A stretch of 64,000 nucleotides of DNA from NCBI GenBank assembly GCA_963794165.1, contig CAWCCT010000009.1:589571-653570 (forward strand), in the 5' to 3' direction. Origin of the DNA: PALSA-350 sp963794165 (lineage in GTDB: Bacteria > Acidobacteriota > Terriglobia > Terriglobales > Acidobacteriaceae). The notes below the pieces were generated by a model, which had not been told where the DNA came from, did no database searches, and saw nothing but the letters and a program-made list of their open reading frames with translations. The position numbers and the translations under genes were made by a program. The stretch's first letter is position 1. Each line of letters begins with the position of its first letter. Positions 17,669 to 27,306 of this stretch are shown here, one piece after another.

Positions 17669-18597
17669 CTCTGATCGCCGCCGCGACATGGGCGCAGACT
17701 CCTCAGGAAAACCCGCCCCTATGGGCTTATCCTAGCCATTTCTCGCAGGCCTCCACCGCGGGCAATACAGAGGTGGAGCATCTTCCGGGCAGCAAAGCAA
17801 GCTACACCAAGGCCGATATCCGCGATCTTTTTGTCGTTCCCGACTGGTATCCGGACATACATCCGCCCATGCCGGACATAGTCGCCCACGGAAGGAAGCC
17901 GGACGTGTATGCGTGCGGTCACTGCCACCTGCCGAACGGCCAGGGTCGTCCGGAGAATGCCAGCGTCACCGGTCTGCCGGAGGCTTACATCGTTCAGCAG
18001 ATGGCGGATTTCAAGAACGGATTGCGCAAAAGCTCAGATCCGGAGATGGCTTCGGTGACCGCCATGGTGAAGCTATCCAAATCGATCAGCGATGACGAAA
18101 TCAAAGCCGCCGCTGCGTACTTCTCCTCCTTCAAATTGAAGCCATGGATTCGCGTGCTCGAAGTCGAGCAGGTGCCGAAGACCAAGCCGGAAGGAGGCAT
18201 GATGGTGGTGATCGATGGCGGCGGAACGGAGCCGATCGGCGACCGTGTCATCGAAGTCTCAGAAAACCTGGAGCGGACTGAACTGCGTGATCCTACCTCA
18301 GGTTTCATCGCCTACGTCCCCAAGGGAAGCCTGGAAAAGGGACGTGACCTGGTGATGACAGGTGCTAATGGAAAGACCATGTCCTGCACTATGTGTCACG
18401 GCCCGGACCTGAAAGGAACGGGAAACATCCCGTCGATTGCGGGTCGTTCGCCCAGCCAGATGGCGCGTCAGCTCATCGACTTCCAGACGGGCGCCCGAAA
18501 CGGCTCGATGGCCCCCATGATGAAAGGCGTCGTCACCAAGCTAACGATCGAAGACATCGTAGCCATCACCGGATACCTAGCCTCCCGGGCACCCTGA
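17638..18597 (+). CDS. Dihaem c-type cytochrome, exported
   Basis: A 319-residue protein with a signal peptide (residues about 1-20, ending TWAQ) and two haem c sites: Cys93-Cys96-His97 (CGHCH) and Cys250-Cys253-His254 (CTMCH). Each lies in a class I cytochrome domain, with YFSSFKLKPW closing the first and SIAGRSPSQMARQL in the second. The layout matches cytochrome c4/c553-like periplasmic electron carriers. No partner dehydrogenase or oxidase is adjacent. Confidence 0.88.
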   Translation: MRRHLALPVMTLIAAATWAQTPQENPPLWAYPSHFSQASTAGNTEVEHLPGSKASYTKADIRDLFVVPDWYPDIHPPMPDIVAHGRKPDVYACGHCHLPNGQGRPENASVTGLPEAYIVQQMADFKNGLRKSSDPEMASVTAMVKLSKSISDDEIKAAAAYFSSFKLKPWIRVLEVEQVPKTKPEGGMMVVIDGGGTEPIGDRVIEVSENLERTELRDPTSGFIAYVPKGSLEKGRDLVMTGANGKTMSCTMCHGPDLKGTGNIPSIAGRSPSQMARQLIDFQTGARNGSMAPMMKGVVTKLTIEDIVAITGYLASRAP

Positions 18598-18652
18598 TTA
18601 GAAGCTTTGGTAGGCTGCCGCTCGAGAAGTCTGGGAGTCAACACTGCAATGC

Positions 18653-18826
18653 CTTGTATCAGGGCCCCGACTTTAGTCGGGCCGCAAAGGAATGAAAGAG
18701 ATTGGGCTTTAGCCCCTGCCATGGCGCATCTCGCAGAAAATGCTTCGGATGACAACTCTCACAGGGGCTAAAGCCCAGATCTTTGTTGAGCCTTTACGGC
18801 CCGACTAAAGTCGGGCCCTGATACAA
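18653..18826. repeat. Nested inverted repeat (GGGCTTTAGCCC type)
   Basis: Arms at about 18653-18718 and 18762-18826 are reverse complements, each containing smaller palindromes (CCCGACTTTAGTCGGG and GGGCTTTAGCCC). This fills most of the 273-base gap between the converging cytochrome and RND genes and may end transcription from both. This type of unit is widespread between genes in Acidobacteriota and Planctomycetota (from memory). Confidence 0.75.
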
Positions 18827-18870
18827 AACCAAACTCGCATCCGAAGTTCTGTGGTTCCTTTGTCGCACCC

Positions 18871-21800
18871 CTAAAACTTAGCCGGCACCACTTCCCCGCG
18901 CGTTTTGCTGGCCAAGAATTCCAGGCCGGACTTAACAATCACATACAGCACCGGGATAAAGATCAGGTTCAGGATGGTCGAAAGCAGCATCCCGCCGACA
19001 ACCGTGGTGCCTACAGAACGCCGCCCCAGTGCGCCCGCGCCGGTGGCAAAGTACAGCGGAAGCACGCCGAGGATGAACGCAAATGAAGTCATCAGAATAG
19101 GCCGTAGCCGAAGCTCCGCCGCCTCAATCGCAGCCTCGAAAATCGACTTACCCTGGCCACGAATCTGCTCCGCGAATTCCACGATCAAAATAGAGTTCTT
19201 CGCCGAAAGCCCGATCAGCATCACCAGTCCGATCTGACAATACACGTCGTTGGACATGCCGCGCAGGGTGACCAATCCCAACGCACCCAACACCGCTGTG
19301 GGTACAGCCAGCAAGATGATGAAGGGAAGAGCGAAGCTCTCATATTGTGCCGAGAGCGTGAGGTAAACCACCAGGATCCCAAGGCCGAAGATGAGCACCG
19401 CCTTGCCACCTGCCTCGATTTCCTCTAGTGATAGCCCAGTCCAGGAGTAGGTCATTCCCTGAATCATGTTCTTCTTGGCCAAAGCCTCCATGTTGGCCAG
19501 GCCTTCTCCTGTGCTGTATCCGGGAGCGGCAGAGCCATCGATCTCAGCCGAGCGGAAGAGATTGTAATGACTAATGACCTGCGGCCCGGACTGTTGTGCG
19601 ATCGTTACCAGGTTGTCCAGCGTTACCATTTGCCCGGAGTCGGAACGCACATAGAACTTTCGCAGATCTCCGGGGGTCATGCGAGCCGATTGTCTGGCTT
19701 GCACGTAAACCCGATACGACCGGTTGTTGTAATTAAAATCGTTGACATAAGCGGAGCCCATGTACACGCTCAACGCGGAACTTATCTGGTTGAGCGAGAC
19801 ACCTAAGGCTTTCGCCTTCTCTCGATCGATGCTGATCAGCAGCTGAGGATCGCTCGCCGTGTAGCTGGTGTATAGGCCGACCAGTTGATTTCCTTGACGG
19901 CTCGCTCCGACGATCTGGTGGGCCACGCGGTCCAGATCCTGCAGCGTATTACGCCCCAGATCCTGCAGTTCGAAAGTAAATCCGCCGAAGTTACCCAACC
20001 CCTGAATGGCCGGCGGTTCGAAGATAGCCACCAGGCCGCCCGGCACAGCAAACAGTTTCGGCGCCAGCGTGGCATAGATTTCCGCCGCCGAATGGCCGTC
20101 GCCCTTTTTCTTACGCAGATCGACCGACTTGAGCGGAACAAAGATTATCCCGTAATTGGAGGAGCTGCCCCCGCTGAGGCTGAATCCCATGACGGCAAAT
20201 GTCCCGAAGACGTCATCGTTCTGGCGGATGATTTTTACGGCCTTATCAGCCACGTCCGTGGTGTAGGTGAGGGACGCGCCGGGCGGCGTTTGCACAATAC
20301 AGATCAGATAATTCTGGTCTTCCGTTGGCAGGAAGGCGGTCGGCGTATGGTTATAAAGGTAAACCGTCCCGGCTAGGCCGCAGACAAAGAGCGCCAGCAC
20401 CACGTAGCGCAACTGCAACACGTGGCGAATAGCCTTCCCGTAGAAAACCGTTGTGCCCACGATCGCCCGATCGATCAACCCTAACAGGCCGCGTTTGTGT
20501 TTCTCCCCGCGCAGGAAGATTGCCGCGAGTGCCGGGGACAACGTCAGCGCGTTGAAAGCGGAGATCGCGATCGAGAAGGCAATGGTAAGAGAAAACTGCT
20601 TATAGAGAATGCCGGTAGTGCCGGGAAAGAAAGAGACCGGCACAAACACTGAGATGAGCACCAGCGAAGTAGCGATGACCGCGCTGGTGACCTCGGCCAT
20701 CGCCACGGACGTAGCCGTGTGCGGGTCGGTTTGGTCATCATTGATATGGCGCTGCACATTCTCGATGACCACGATGGCATCGTCCACCACCAGGCCCGTC
20801 GCCAGCGTGATGCCGAACATGGTCAGCGAATTTATAGAAAAGCCGAAGATCTTGATGAAGGCGAACGTCCCCACCAGGGAGACCGGGATGGTGATGGCAG
20901 GGATGATGGTTGCGCGCCAGTCGAGCAAAAACAGAAAGATGACAACAATGACAATGACAATTGCTTCGCCCAGGGTGCCCACGACTTCGCGGATAGAGTC
21001 GCCGATGACGGTGGTGGTGTCGAATGGAATCACATACGTCATCCCTGGAGGAAATGATTTGGCCAGATCGTCAAGGGCTGCCTTGGCCGCGCGGTCGACC
21101 GCAAGCGCGTTGGCATTGCTAAGCTGCTGCACGCCAACACCGATGGCGTCTTGGCCGTTGTAGTTGAGGTCGGTCGAGTAAGTCTCCGCGCCTAGCTCCG
21201 CATAGCCCACATCCTTCAACTGAACAATGCCGCCAGGGCTATTTTTTACAATGATGTTGTCAAACTCTGCCGGCGACGAAAGTCTGCCAATCACGCGCAC
21301 CGGGATCTGGTAGGTCTGCTTCTCATCGGAAGGAGGCTGGCCAACCTGGCCGGCTGGAATCTCAACGTTCTGCTCCGCCAGCGCATTGGTCACATCGGCG
21401 CTGGTCAAGCCGCGAGCCGCCAGGCGCGCAGGGTCGAGCCACAGGCGCATGGCATACCGCCGCTCGCCGAAGATGACCACATCGCCCACGCCCGGGATGC
21501 GCTTGAGCGCGTCTTTCACATAAACGTCGAGGTAGTTGCTGATAAAAAGATCGGAGTAGCGCCCGTCAGGAGAATAAAAAGCCGCCGCGAACACGAAGTT
21601 GGAGTTCGCTTTGGTGATAGTGATGCCGGTGTTGTTCACCACCTGCGGCAGGCGGCCCGTCGCGGCCGAGACGCGATTCTGTACGTCGACGGCAGCAATA
21701 TCGAGGCTGTAGCCCGTTTGGAAAGTAGTGGTAATGGCGCTGGTTCCGTCATTGGAACTGGTGGACTGGATGTAGTTCATCCCCTGCACACCATTGATCT

Positions 21801-22002
21801 GCTGTTCCAGCGGAATGGTTACCGCGGACTCGACCGTCTGCGCGTTCGCGCCCACATAGTTGCTGGTTACGGTAACCTGCGGCGGCGCCAGGGTCGGGTA
21901 CAGGGAGATGGGCAGCGTAGGAATGCAGACCGCTCCGGCCAGAATGATGAGCAGGGCGCAGACAGTTGCAAACACCGGCCGGTGGATAAAAAAATCAACC
22001 AC
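18871..22002 (-). CDS. RND efflux pump permease, HAE1 (AcrB/MexF) type
   Basis: About 1043 residues, full length for a tripartite-pump permease. The opening VVDFFIHRPVFATVCALLII is the first transmembrane helix. The proton-relay Asp pair is in ATGLVVDDAIVVIENVQRH, and a matching helix near the C-terminus reads GLVMLIGLSAKNSILIVEFA. Two large periplasmic loops follow helices 1 and 7. I prefer GTG 22002, preceded by GGGAG, over GTG 22053. It exports hydrophobic compounds with the adaptor upstream; no outer-membrane channel gene is adjacent, so it probably borrows a TolC-like protein. Confidence 0.95.
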   Translation of the reverse strand: MVDFFIHRPVFATVCALLIILAGAVCIPTLPISLYPTLAPPQVTVTSNYVGANAQTVESAVTIPLEQQINGVQGMNYIQSTSSNDGTSAITTTFQTGYSLDIAAVDVQNRVSAATGRLPQVVNNTGITITKANSNFVFAAAFYSPDGRYSDLFISNYLDVYVKDALKRIPGVGDVVIFGERRYAMRLWLDPARLAARGLTSADVTNALAEQNVEIPAGQVGQPPSDEKQTYQIPVRVIGRLSSPAEFDNIIVKNSPGGIVQLKDVGYAELGAETYSTDLNYNGQDAIGVGVQQLSNANALAVDRAAKAALDDLAKSFPPGMTYVIPFDTTTVIGDSIREVVGTLGEAIVIVIVVIFLFLLDWRATIIPAITIPVSLVGTFAFIKIFGFSINSLTMFGITLATGLVVDDAIVVIENVQRHINDDQTDPHTATSVAMAEVTSAVIATSLVLISVFVPVSFFPGTTGILYKQFSLTIAFSIAISAFNALTLSPALAAIFLRGEKHKRGLLGLIDRAIVGTTVFYGKAIRHVLQLRYVVLALFVCGLAGTVYLYNHTPTAFLPTEDQNYLICIVQTPPGASLTYTTDVADKAVKIIRQNDDVFGTFAVMGFSLSGGSSSNYGIIFVPLKSVDLRKKKGDGHSAAEIYATLAPKLFAVPGGLVAIFEPPAIQGLGNFGGFTFELQDLGRNTLQDLDRVAHQIVGASRQGNQLVGLYTSYTASDPQLLISIDREKAKALGVSLNQISSALSVYMGSAYVNDFNYNNRSYRVYVQARQSARMTPGDLRKFYVRSDSGQMVTLDNLVTIAQQSGPQVISHYNLFRSAEIDGSAAPGYSTGEGLANMEALAKKNMIQGMTYSWTGLSLEEIEAGGKAVLIFGLGILVVYLTLSAQYESFALPFIILLAVPTAVLGALGLVTLRGMSNDVYCQIGLVMLIGLSAKNSILIVEFAEQIRGQGKSIFEAAIEAAELRLRPILMTSFAFILGVLPLYFATGAGALGRRSVGTTVVGGMLLSTILNLIFIPVLYVIVKSGLEFLASKTRGEVVPAKF

Positions 22003-22085
22003 GAGAACGCTCCCTTTGGTTTGCGCAACCGGATTGCGGGTCGCGCTGCGCACCGGCTATGAAGCTCAGAGGCTGTTACTGATAT

Positions 22086-23174
22086 CTAGCCCAAAGGCTG
22101 TACTGGGGCGCCATCCGCCAGGAACTGCGTACCCGACACAATGACTTTTTCTCCATTTTCGAGGCCGCTGATAACCGCGTAGTCGTTACCCACGGTGTCG
22201 CCGACCGTGATGGGCCGCTGCTTGGCAAAATACTTACCACCCTGGTTGGTGGCGACGTAGACAAAAGTCTGGCCGCCCAGACGGGTGACCGCCAACACCG
22301 GCACGACCGGGATTGAAGAAGTTGTCCATACCACCCGCGCCTTGATCTGTTGCAGGTTCCGCAGCTTGCCCAAGTCTGCTTTGACCGGGGCCTTGGCCAG
22401 GATTCCCTGCAGTCCGTTATCTACCTGGGGAGAAATAAAGTCGATGGCGGTGTGTTCCAGTACATTTTCCTGGTTGTCGAGAATCACCACCTGCAGACCC
22501 TTACGGATTTGGGTCACGCGTTCGGTAGGGATATAGATGTAGGCTTCGAGGTCGCGGTTTTCATCCACCGTAGTGAGCAACGTTGTCGCAGAGACGTAGT
22601 CGCCCAGGTGCACCGGAACATCGCCCACGATGCCGTCGAATGGCGCCGCGATGTGGTAATAGCCAAGCTGCTTCTTCTGGCTCTGGGTCGTCGCCACGGC
22701 AGATTCATAATCCGCTTGAGAATTCTTATAGGACTGTTCTGCCTGGTCGAAAGCATCGCGGCTGGATACGCCCTGCTCGAAAAGTTTGCGCTGCCGCTCC
22801 ACTTCGATCTGGTTGTACTGGAAGACGGCGAGCTTTTGCTGTTCCGTCGCGTGCGAGGAGGCGACTGTCGCTTCCTGCTTGGCAGGGTCGATTTCCATCA
22901 GTATCTGGCCGGTGTGCACCCGGTCGCCGGAATGCACGTAGATCCTGACCAGGTTGCCGTCTACCTGAGGATTGATGGTAGCCGAGCGCCGGGACTTGAT
23001 GGTCGAGACATACTCATCGTATTGCGGGACCGGAGCGGCCGCGATGGTCTCTGTTTGCACGGGCATCGCCTGTGGCGCTGCTTGCGGCGGACCTTGCTTG
23101 GCGCAAGCTGTGAACGCCAGCACGGCCAAGGGCATGCATCGTTTGATCCAAACGGGAAGCCTTCTCAAAACCAA
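22086..23174 (-). CDS. RND efflux periplasmic adaptor (membrane fusion lipoprotein)
   Basis: A 362-residue protein with a lipoprotein signal (PLAVLAFTACAKQG, lipobox Cys at about residue 24). It has the adaptor order: beta-barrel/lipoyl start (ATINPQVDGNLVRIYVHSGDRV), alpha-helical hairpin (about residues 95-165) and second lipoyl half (GYYHIAAPFDGIVGDVPVHLG). Adaptors bridge permease and outer-membrane channel. It lies about 80 bases upstream of the permease in the same direction, so the two form an operon. No regulator gene is adjacent. Confidence 0.93.
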   Translation of the reverse strand: MVLRRLPVWIKRCMPLAVLAFTACAKQGPPQAAPQAMPVQTETIAAAPVPQYDEYVSTIKSRRSATINPQVDGNLVRIYVHSGDRVHTGQILMEIDPAKQEATVASSHATEQQKLAVFQYNQIEVERQRKLFEQGVSSRDAFDQAEQSYKNSQADYESAVATTQSQKKQLGYYHIAAPFDGIVGDVPVHLGDYVSATTLLTTVDENRDLEAYIYIPTERVTQIRKGLQVVILDNQENVLEHTAIDFISPQVDNGLQGILAKAPVKADLGKLRNLQQIKARVVWTTSSIPVVPVLAVTRLGGQTFVYVATNQGGKYFAKQRPITVGDTVGNDYAVISGLENGEKVIVSGTQFLADGAPVQPLG

Positions 23175-23320
23175 ATCCTCAGACGCAACGAATGCTGCAG
23201 AAACGCTTGCGTTTCTTTCCTTTTACCTTGAACAGGAGAACTTAACTCTAACAGTGACCGTTGGATGAGGTTGCATCGAAGCTTGCTTCAGAAATTTTAA
23301 AGCCTGAGCAAAAGGTCACT

Positions 23321-24337
23321 TCATCCCATTCCCAAAATGATCTTTCCCTTATGCTGGCCCGACTCCATCAGGCGGTGGGCGTCCGCGGCCTGGTCGAGGG
23401 GAAAGATTGAGTCGACGACGGGGCGCAGCTGTCCAGTACCGAACAGTGGCCACAGCTCCTGTTCCACGGCTCTGGCGAGCGAAGACTTTTCCTGCACCGA
23501 CCGGGGGCGAAGGGTCGAGCCGGTAATCAGCAGCCGCTTCACCATGATGGCCCGCAGGTCGGCGGTAACCTGGCTGCCGTGGGAGGTGGCGATATGCACC
23601 AGCCGGCCACCGGTGGCCAGCAGGTCGAGATGCTTGGGAAAGTAGTCGCCGCCTATCATGTCGAGGATGGCATCGAGGCCATGCGGTTGGGCCCAGCGGG
23701 CGATTTCCGCGGCCCAGTCTCCCGAGCCGTATTTGGTCCGATAGTTGACCGCGATTTCGGCGCCCAGACCGCGGCAGAAGCTGCATTTCTCGTCCGAGCC
23801 GGCGGTGGTGGCGACGCGGGCGCCAAAAGCGCGGGCCATCTGGATGGCCATGGTTCCAATGCCGCTCGATCCCCCCTGGACCAGAAAGAGATTGCCGGCA
23901 AAGAGGCGGCGTGGCTCAAAGAGATTGGCCCATACAGTGATGACCGCCTCGGGCAAAGCTGCCGCGTCGCGAATCGATACACCGGCTGGCACCGCCATGC
24001 ACTGGCCTTCGGGGACGGCGCAATATTCGGCATAGCCTCCGCCGGCCACCAGGGCGCAGACGGCGTCCCCCATCTGCCAGCGCGAACTGGCACTGGCGCC
24101 GACCTCGACGACGTGCCCAGAGAGCTCCATGCCAAGGATGGGGGAAGCGCCGGGCGGAGGGGGATAATGCCCTTGCCGCTGCAGCAGGTCGGCGCGATTG
24201 ACCCCGGCCGCGACGGTCTGGATGAGTACCTCCCCGGCGCCTGGCCGAGGGACCGGCTTGTTGGCGATGCGGAGGACCTCAGGTTCGCCGGGCGTTGCAA
24301 TGTCGATGCAGCGCATGGACTCAGGAAGAGCGTTCAT
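23321..24337 (-). CDS. NAD(P)H:quinone oxidoreductase, zeta-crystallin/PIG3-like MDR family
   Basis: A 338-residue medium-chain dehydrogenase/reductase without zinc ligands. The N-terminal GroES-like domain contains VNRADLLQRQGHYPPPPGAS, typical of the TP53I3/quinone oxidoreductase subgroup. The Rossmann segment reads VQGGSSGIGTMAIQMARAFG at about residues 145-165. Members reduce quinones with NADPH in the cytoplasm. Its ATG overlaps the stop of the queuosine transporter gene upstream (shared bases 24334-24337), so the two are coupled; no functional link is obvious. Confidence 0.87.
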   Translation of the reverse strand: MNALPESMRCIDIATPGEPEVLRIANKPVPRPGAGEVLIQTVAAGVNRADLLQRQGHYPPPPGASPILGMELSGHVVEVGASASSRWQMGDAVCALVAGGGYAEYCAVPEGQCMAVPAGVSIRDAAALPEAVITVWANLFEPRRLFAGNLFLVQGGSSGIGTMAIQMARAFGARVATTAGSDEKCSFCRGLGAEIAVNYRTKYGSGDWAAEIARWAQPHGLDAILDMIGGDYFPKHLDLLATGGRLVHIATSHGSQVTADLRAIMVKRLLITGSTLRPRSVQEKSSLARAVEQELWPLFGTGQLRPVVDSIFPLDQAADAHRLMESGQHKGKIILGMG

Positions 24338-25035
24338 GGCGTCTTCATCTCGCTGGCGGCGGGCAGAACGCGCAGCGAGAAGGGGTTGAAGTCGGTGTTG
24401 GTATCGAAAGCGTCCACACCTTCCCGGCGTTTGAGCCAGGCGACCACCTTATAGGTTAGCGGCGTAGCCAAGGTCTCATAGACCACTTTGATGAGATACG
24501 ACGAGAGCATGAGCCGGATCAGGGTGGGCCGGGACACTTGCCCAGCGAAGGAGATGAGCATGACCAGAAAGGTATCGAATCCCTGGCCGACGATGGTGGA
24601 CCCGATGGTGCGGGTCCAGAGCCATCTTCCGCCGGTAAGGACCTTAAGCTGGGCGAGGGTAAAGGCGTTGGCGAACTCGCCCACCCAGTAGGCGATGAGG
24701 CTGGCGGCGACAAACCGTGGCACTAGGCCGAACACTGTTTCGAAAGCCTGTTGGTTATGCCAGCCGGGATCAGCGGGCAGGGCGACGGCCATGGCCCCTG
24801 CGGCGCTGAGCAGAGCGGACGCGAAGAAGCCGATCCAGATGGCGCGTCGCGACGCCCGGTAGCCATAGACCTCAGTAAAGATGTCGCCAAAGATATAGGT
24901 AATAGGAAACAGTAATTCGGCCCCGCTGATGGTAAGGGGCCCAAGACGGCAGACCTTCTGGGCGACCAGGTTCGACACCAGCAGGACGACCACGAAGACG
25001 AGCACCAGGGAATCGAGATATTTGAAGCGGGTCAT
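24334..25035 (-). CDS. yhhQ: Queuosine precursor transporter (YhhQ/VUT family)
   Basis: About 233 residues with six predicted membrane helices. The opening FKYLDSLVLVFVVVLLVSNL and the conserved LLFPITYIFGDIFTEVYGY, with acidic residues in the first helices, are hallmarks of the family that imports 7-cyano-7-deazaguanine for queuosine tRNA modification. I start at Met 25035; the upstream Met 25080 adds 15 residues that do not look like this family. Confidence 0.88.
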   Translation of the reverse strand: MTRFKYLDSLVLVFVVVLLVSNLVAQKVCRLGPLTISGAELLFPITYIFGDIFTEVYGYRASRRAIWIGFFASALLSAAGAMAVALPADPGWHNQQAFETVFGLVPRFVAASLIAYWVGEFANAFTLAQLKVLTGGRWLWTRTIGSTIVGQGFDTFLVMLISFAGQVSRPTLIRLMLSSYLIKVVYETLATPLTYKVVAWLKRREGVDAFDTNTDFNPFSLRVLPAASEMKTP

Positions 25036-25080
25036 CCATCTGCAGTTATAGCCTAGCCGGGCGGAGCATGGTCGCATCAT

Positions 25081-25403
25081 CGGGCACGGCGATGTGATAT
25101 CTAGGAAAAATGGAATCTGCGACCTAATAGACAGTCAAGGCCCGGAGGGCCGGTGGCTAAACGTGAGCCCAGCGGAAGGGCTGGGATATTGAAGGAGATG
25201 AACGAGCGCCGTAGGTGCGGCACTCCTCCCCCAACCCGATTTCACCATACCCTGTCGCGGCGCAGTCTCGTCCAACGAAACCAACGCAACCGAAATGAAC
25301 AATCCGCTTATTTGGACAGCTCTGTGTTTTGACACCCCATATCTGAGTTGCTAGAGTTGAGGTTGGTCGACTCCGGCCGGCCCGAGGCTACGGGCCAAGG
25401 AAC
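25081..25403. other. Intergenic region with a palindromic repeat remnant
   Basis: 323 bases without a credible gene. AAGGCCCGGAGGGCCGG and AGCCCAGCGGAAGGGCTGGG (about 25137-25187) are two short palindromes in tandem, another common acidobacterial intergenic repeat type (from memory). The tRNA-Glu promoter should lie near the right end; I cannot identify it with confidence. Confidence 0.5.
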
Positions 25404-25481
25404 GTCCCCGTCGTCTAGCCCGGCCTAGGACACCGCCCTTTCACGGCGATAACACGGGTTCAAATCCCGTCGGGGACGCCA
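25404..25481 (+). tRNA. tRNA-Glu (TTC)
   Basis: Acceptor stem GTCCCCG (25404-25410) pairs with CGGGGAC (25471-25477). The anticodon loop CTTTCAC gives anticodon TTC. The T arm is ACGGGTTCAAATCCCGT, the discriminator base is G and CCA is encoded. An integrase gene begins its 3' end about 60 bases downstream, so the tRNA 3' end is the likely integration site (attL) of the element to the right. Confidence 0.95.
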
Positions 25482-25541
25482 ACAAAATAAAAGACTTAAC
25501 TGAAATCCCCTGTTTTCTCCGTGGAGCATTTTGTGGAGCAG

Positions 25542-26825
25542 TTAAGCCATCTTTTTGGCCTCCGGTGCGGTTTTCTCCGACCGGACCATCTCCACCACTT
25601 TCTGTTGTGCTGCTCGTTTCGCGGGCATCTGAGCTTGGGCGTAGATGTCCATCGTGATGCGTGACGAGCTGTGTCGCAACAACTCCTGCACCACCTTCAC
25701 GTCTTCCCCATTGGCATGAAGAAGGGTCGTATAGGTGCGCCGGAAGGTGTGCCACGTCACCCGTTTCTTGATGCCGAGTCTCTTGACCACCGGCTGGATG
25801 TAGTAGCGCATGATGGTCGACAACCACAAAGGTTGCTTTCCGCGCTTCTTTCCTGCCCGGCTGCTGTTTGCCGCGAAGACGTAGTCATCGGGATCGCGAT
25901 ATAGCGTTTGCTGAAACCAAGCCAGCAAATCCTGTGCCGTGTACTCGTCCAGTGGTATTCGCTTCTGCGATGCCTCTGTCTTGCACCGGCCAACGACTTG
26001 GTCAACAACCGACCGCTGGACGTCGATGTCCAAAACCGCGAAATCGAAGTCTTGCCACCTGACTCCAGCTAACTCGCCACGACGCAGTCCGGTCGCCATA
26101 TCCAGGAACAACAACACTCGCTCCCGTAATTGAAGTTCGGCGACAATGGCCTGTATCTCGGACACTTCGAGGATGTCTGGTACGCTCTGCCGCTTTGAAC
26201 TCTGGCGAACACCAGCCCCTTTGTTAGGTCCCGAGATTGGGTTGCGGTCCGTAAATTCCCAACGGATCGCATGGTTGAAGAGCACACTCATCAGATCACG
26301 AATTCGTGCCTTGCTGGCTGGCGCGAGAAGCTGCATGTCCTTCTCTTTTTCCTTCTCCTTTCGGGCAAGCCGAACAGCCTTCTTTTGTCGCCAGGTTGTA
26401 TCGAACTTCAGATCCTTCAGCCATTCTTCGACTACCGGTGCCTTGATGGAGGTCAACTCTTCCTTCCCCCAGCGTGGCCCGATCCAACGGTCTAGGTAGC
26501 TCTCATACCGATCACGGGTAGACCAAGCGCGTCCGTTCTCGCCGTTGTCGACCAGCTCCTTCAACCGGAAGTGTTCGATTACATCCTGCATCGTGATTCC
26601 ACTGAATGCGTGTACTTGATTAGAGTTGATGGCCAGTCGCCAACCCCGCACCGCTCGCTCCGCGGCAGCTTCCGTCTTGTACTGGTCAAGAGTGCCTACT
26701 AGTCTCTTTCGGCGCATGCGCCGACCAGAGGGCAGAATATGGTGCCAACTGAAGATCCAAACCGGGGTCTTGCTGCCGTTCACGTCCATATACAAAGAGC
26801 CATTTTGTTTCCGCGCTTTCCTCAA
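25542..26825 (-). CDS. Tyrosine recombinase / phage-type integrase
   Basis: A 427-residue site-specific recombinase. The catalytic core contains Arg in MATGLRRGELAGVRWQDF, His-x-x-Arg in WHTFRRTYTTLL, the second His in LLRHSSSRITMDIYAQ and the nucleophile Tyr in the same segment. A core-binding domain lies at about residues 85-200 and an AP2-like arm-binding domain before it. It reads toward the tRNA-Glu 3' end, where it probably integrates the element. It starts at ATG 26825 after an AGGAGG site. Confidence 0.93.
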   Translation of the reverse strand: MRKARKQNGSLYMDVNGSKTPVWIFSWHHILPSGRRMRRKRLVGTLDQYKTEAAAERAVRGWRLAINSNQVHAFSGITMQDVIEHFRLKELVDNGENGRAWSTRDRYESYLDRWIGPRWGKEELTSIKAPVVEEWLKDLKFDTTWRQKKAVRLARKEKEKEKDMQLLAPASKARIRDLMSVLFNHAIRWEFTDRNPISGPNKGAGVRQSSKRQSVPDILEVSEIQAIVAELQLRERVLLFLDMATGLRRGELAGVRWQDFDFAVLDIDVQRSVVDQVVGRCKTEASQKRIPLDEYTAQDLLAWFQQTLYRDPDDYVFAANSSRAGKKRGKQPLWLSTIMRYYIQPVVKRLGIKKRVTWHTFRRTYTTLLHANGEDVKVVQELLRHSSSRITMDIYAQAQMPAKRAAQQKVVEMVRSEKTAPEAKKMA

Positions 26826-27027
26826 TAGAACCTCCTCTCGCTGAGGGCGCAGAATGCATCGGTAGCCACAATGTACCCTGAAAAGCGAAGCAACAAAAGC
26901 ACGCCCTCCGACGGAAGCATCAGTGGGACACCTGAACCTTGCGGAAGTGAGGCGGGATGGGGCGGTTTTTGGGGACTGTCTTCACGTTTAGTCAAAGGAA
27001 TCGCGTTTATCGCCTGATGACCAGACG

Positions 27028-27249
27028 CTATTGCGTACCCGTCTGCCGTGCGAGCCAACTGCTCAGTTCCGAGAGCAGAAATCGCCATTGCTTTCTCTTG
27101 GCTTGTCGCAGGGGATGTCCGGGAAGATGGCCCTCGCGTGCAAGACGCATCACGGTGACTGGATGAAGTCCCAAGAATTTCCCTGCGACGATTGAATCAA
27201 CGTAAGGCTCAAGGCTCACTGTCGCACTTCTAAAGCTATCGACTGCCAT
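27028..27249 (-). CDS. Excisionase-like helix-turn-helix protein
   Basis: 73 residues from ATG 27249, which has GGGAGAAGG upstream; an in-frame start at 27339 would run through the promoter. The MerR/AlpA-like helix-turn-helix is AGKFLGLHPVTVMRLAREG followed by a wing (KRKQWRFLLSELSSWL). Such proteins bind near attachment sites to bias recombination toward excision, or bind DNA as regulators. It lies upstream of the integrase on the same strand. The TGTATATTTCAC motif is 46 bases before its start. Confidence 0.7.
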   Translation of the reverse strand: MAVDSFRSATVSLEPYVDSIVAGKFLGLHPVTVMRLAREGHLPGHPLRQAKRKQWRFLLSELSSWLARQTGTQ

Positions 27250-27294
27250 GACCTTCTCCCTTCTTGGACTTTGTCGGAATCGCTTGTATTGAAA

Positions 27295-27306
27295 TGTATA
27301 TTTCAC
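27295..27306. promoter_or_regulatory. TGTRYATTTCAC motif, copy 1 (excisionase promoter)
   Basis: TGTATATTTCAC, within a near-palindrome GAAATGTATATTTC (27291-27304). Similar sequences occur at 50517, 52499 and 52892 upstream of other element genes. It is a likely operator or promoter element. Confidence 0.4.

Noticed and set aside
22350..23231. A 293-codon plus-strand open frame
   Set aside because: Opposite strand of the RND adaptor gene; composition reflects high GC, no domain.
25441..25827. A minus-strand frame overlapping the tRNA-Glu
   Set aside because: It covers the tRNA and the integrase 3' end out of frame.
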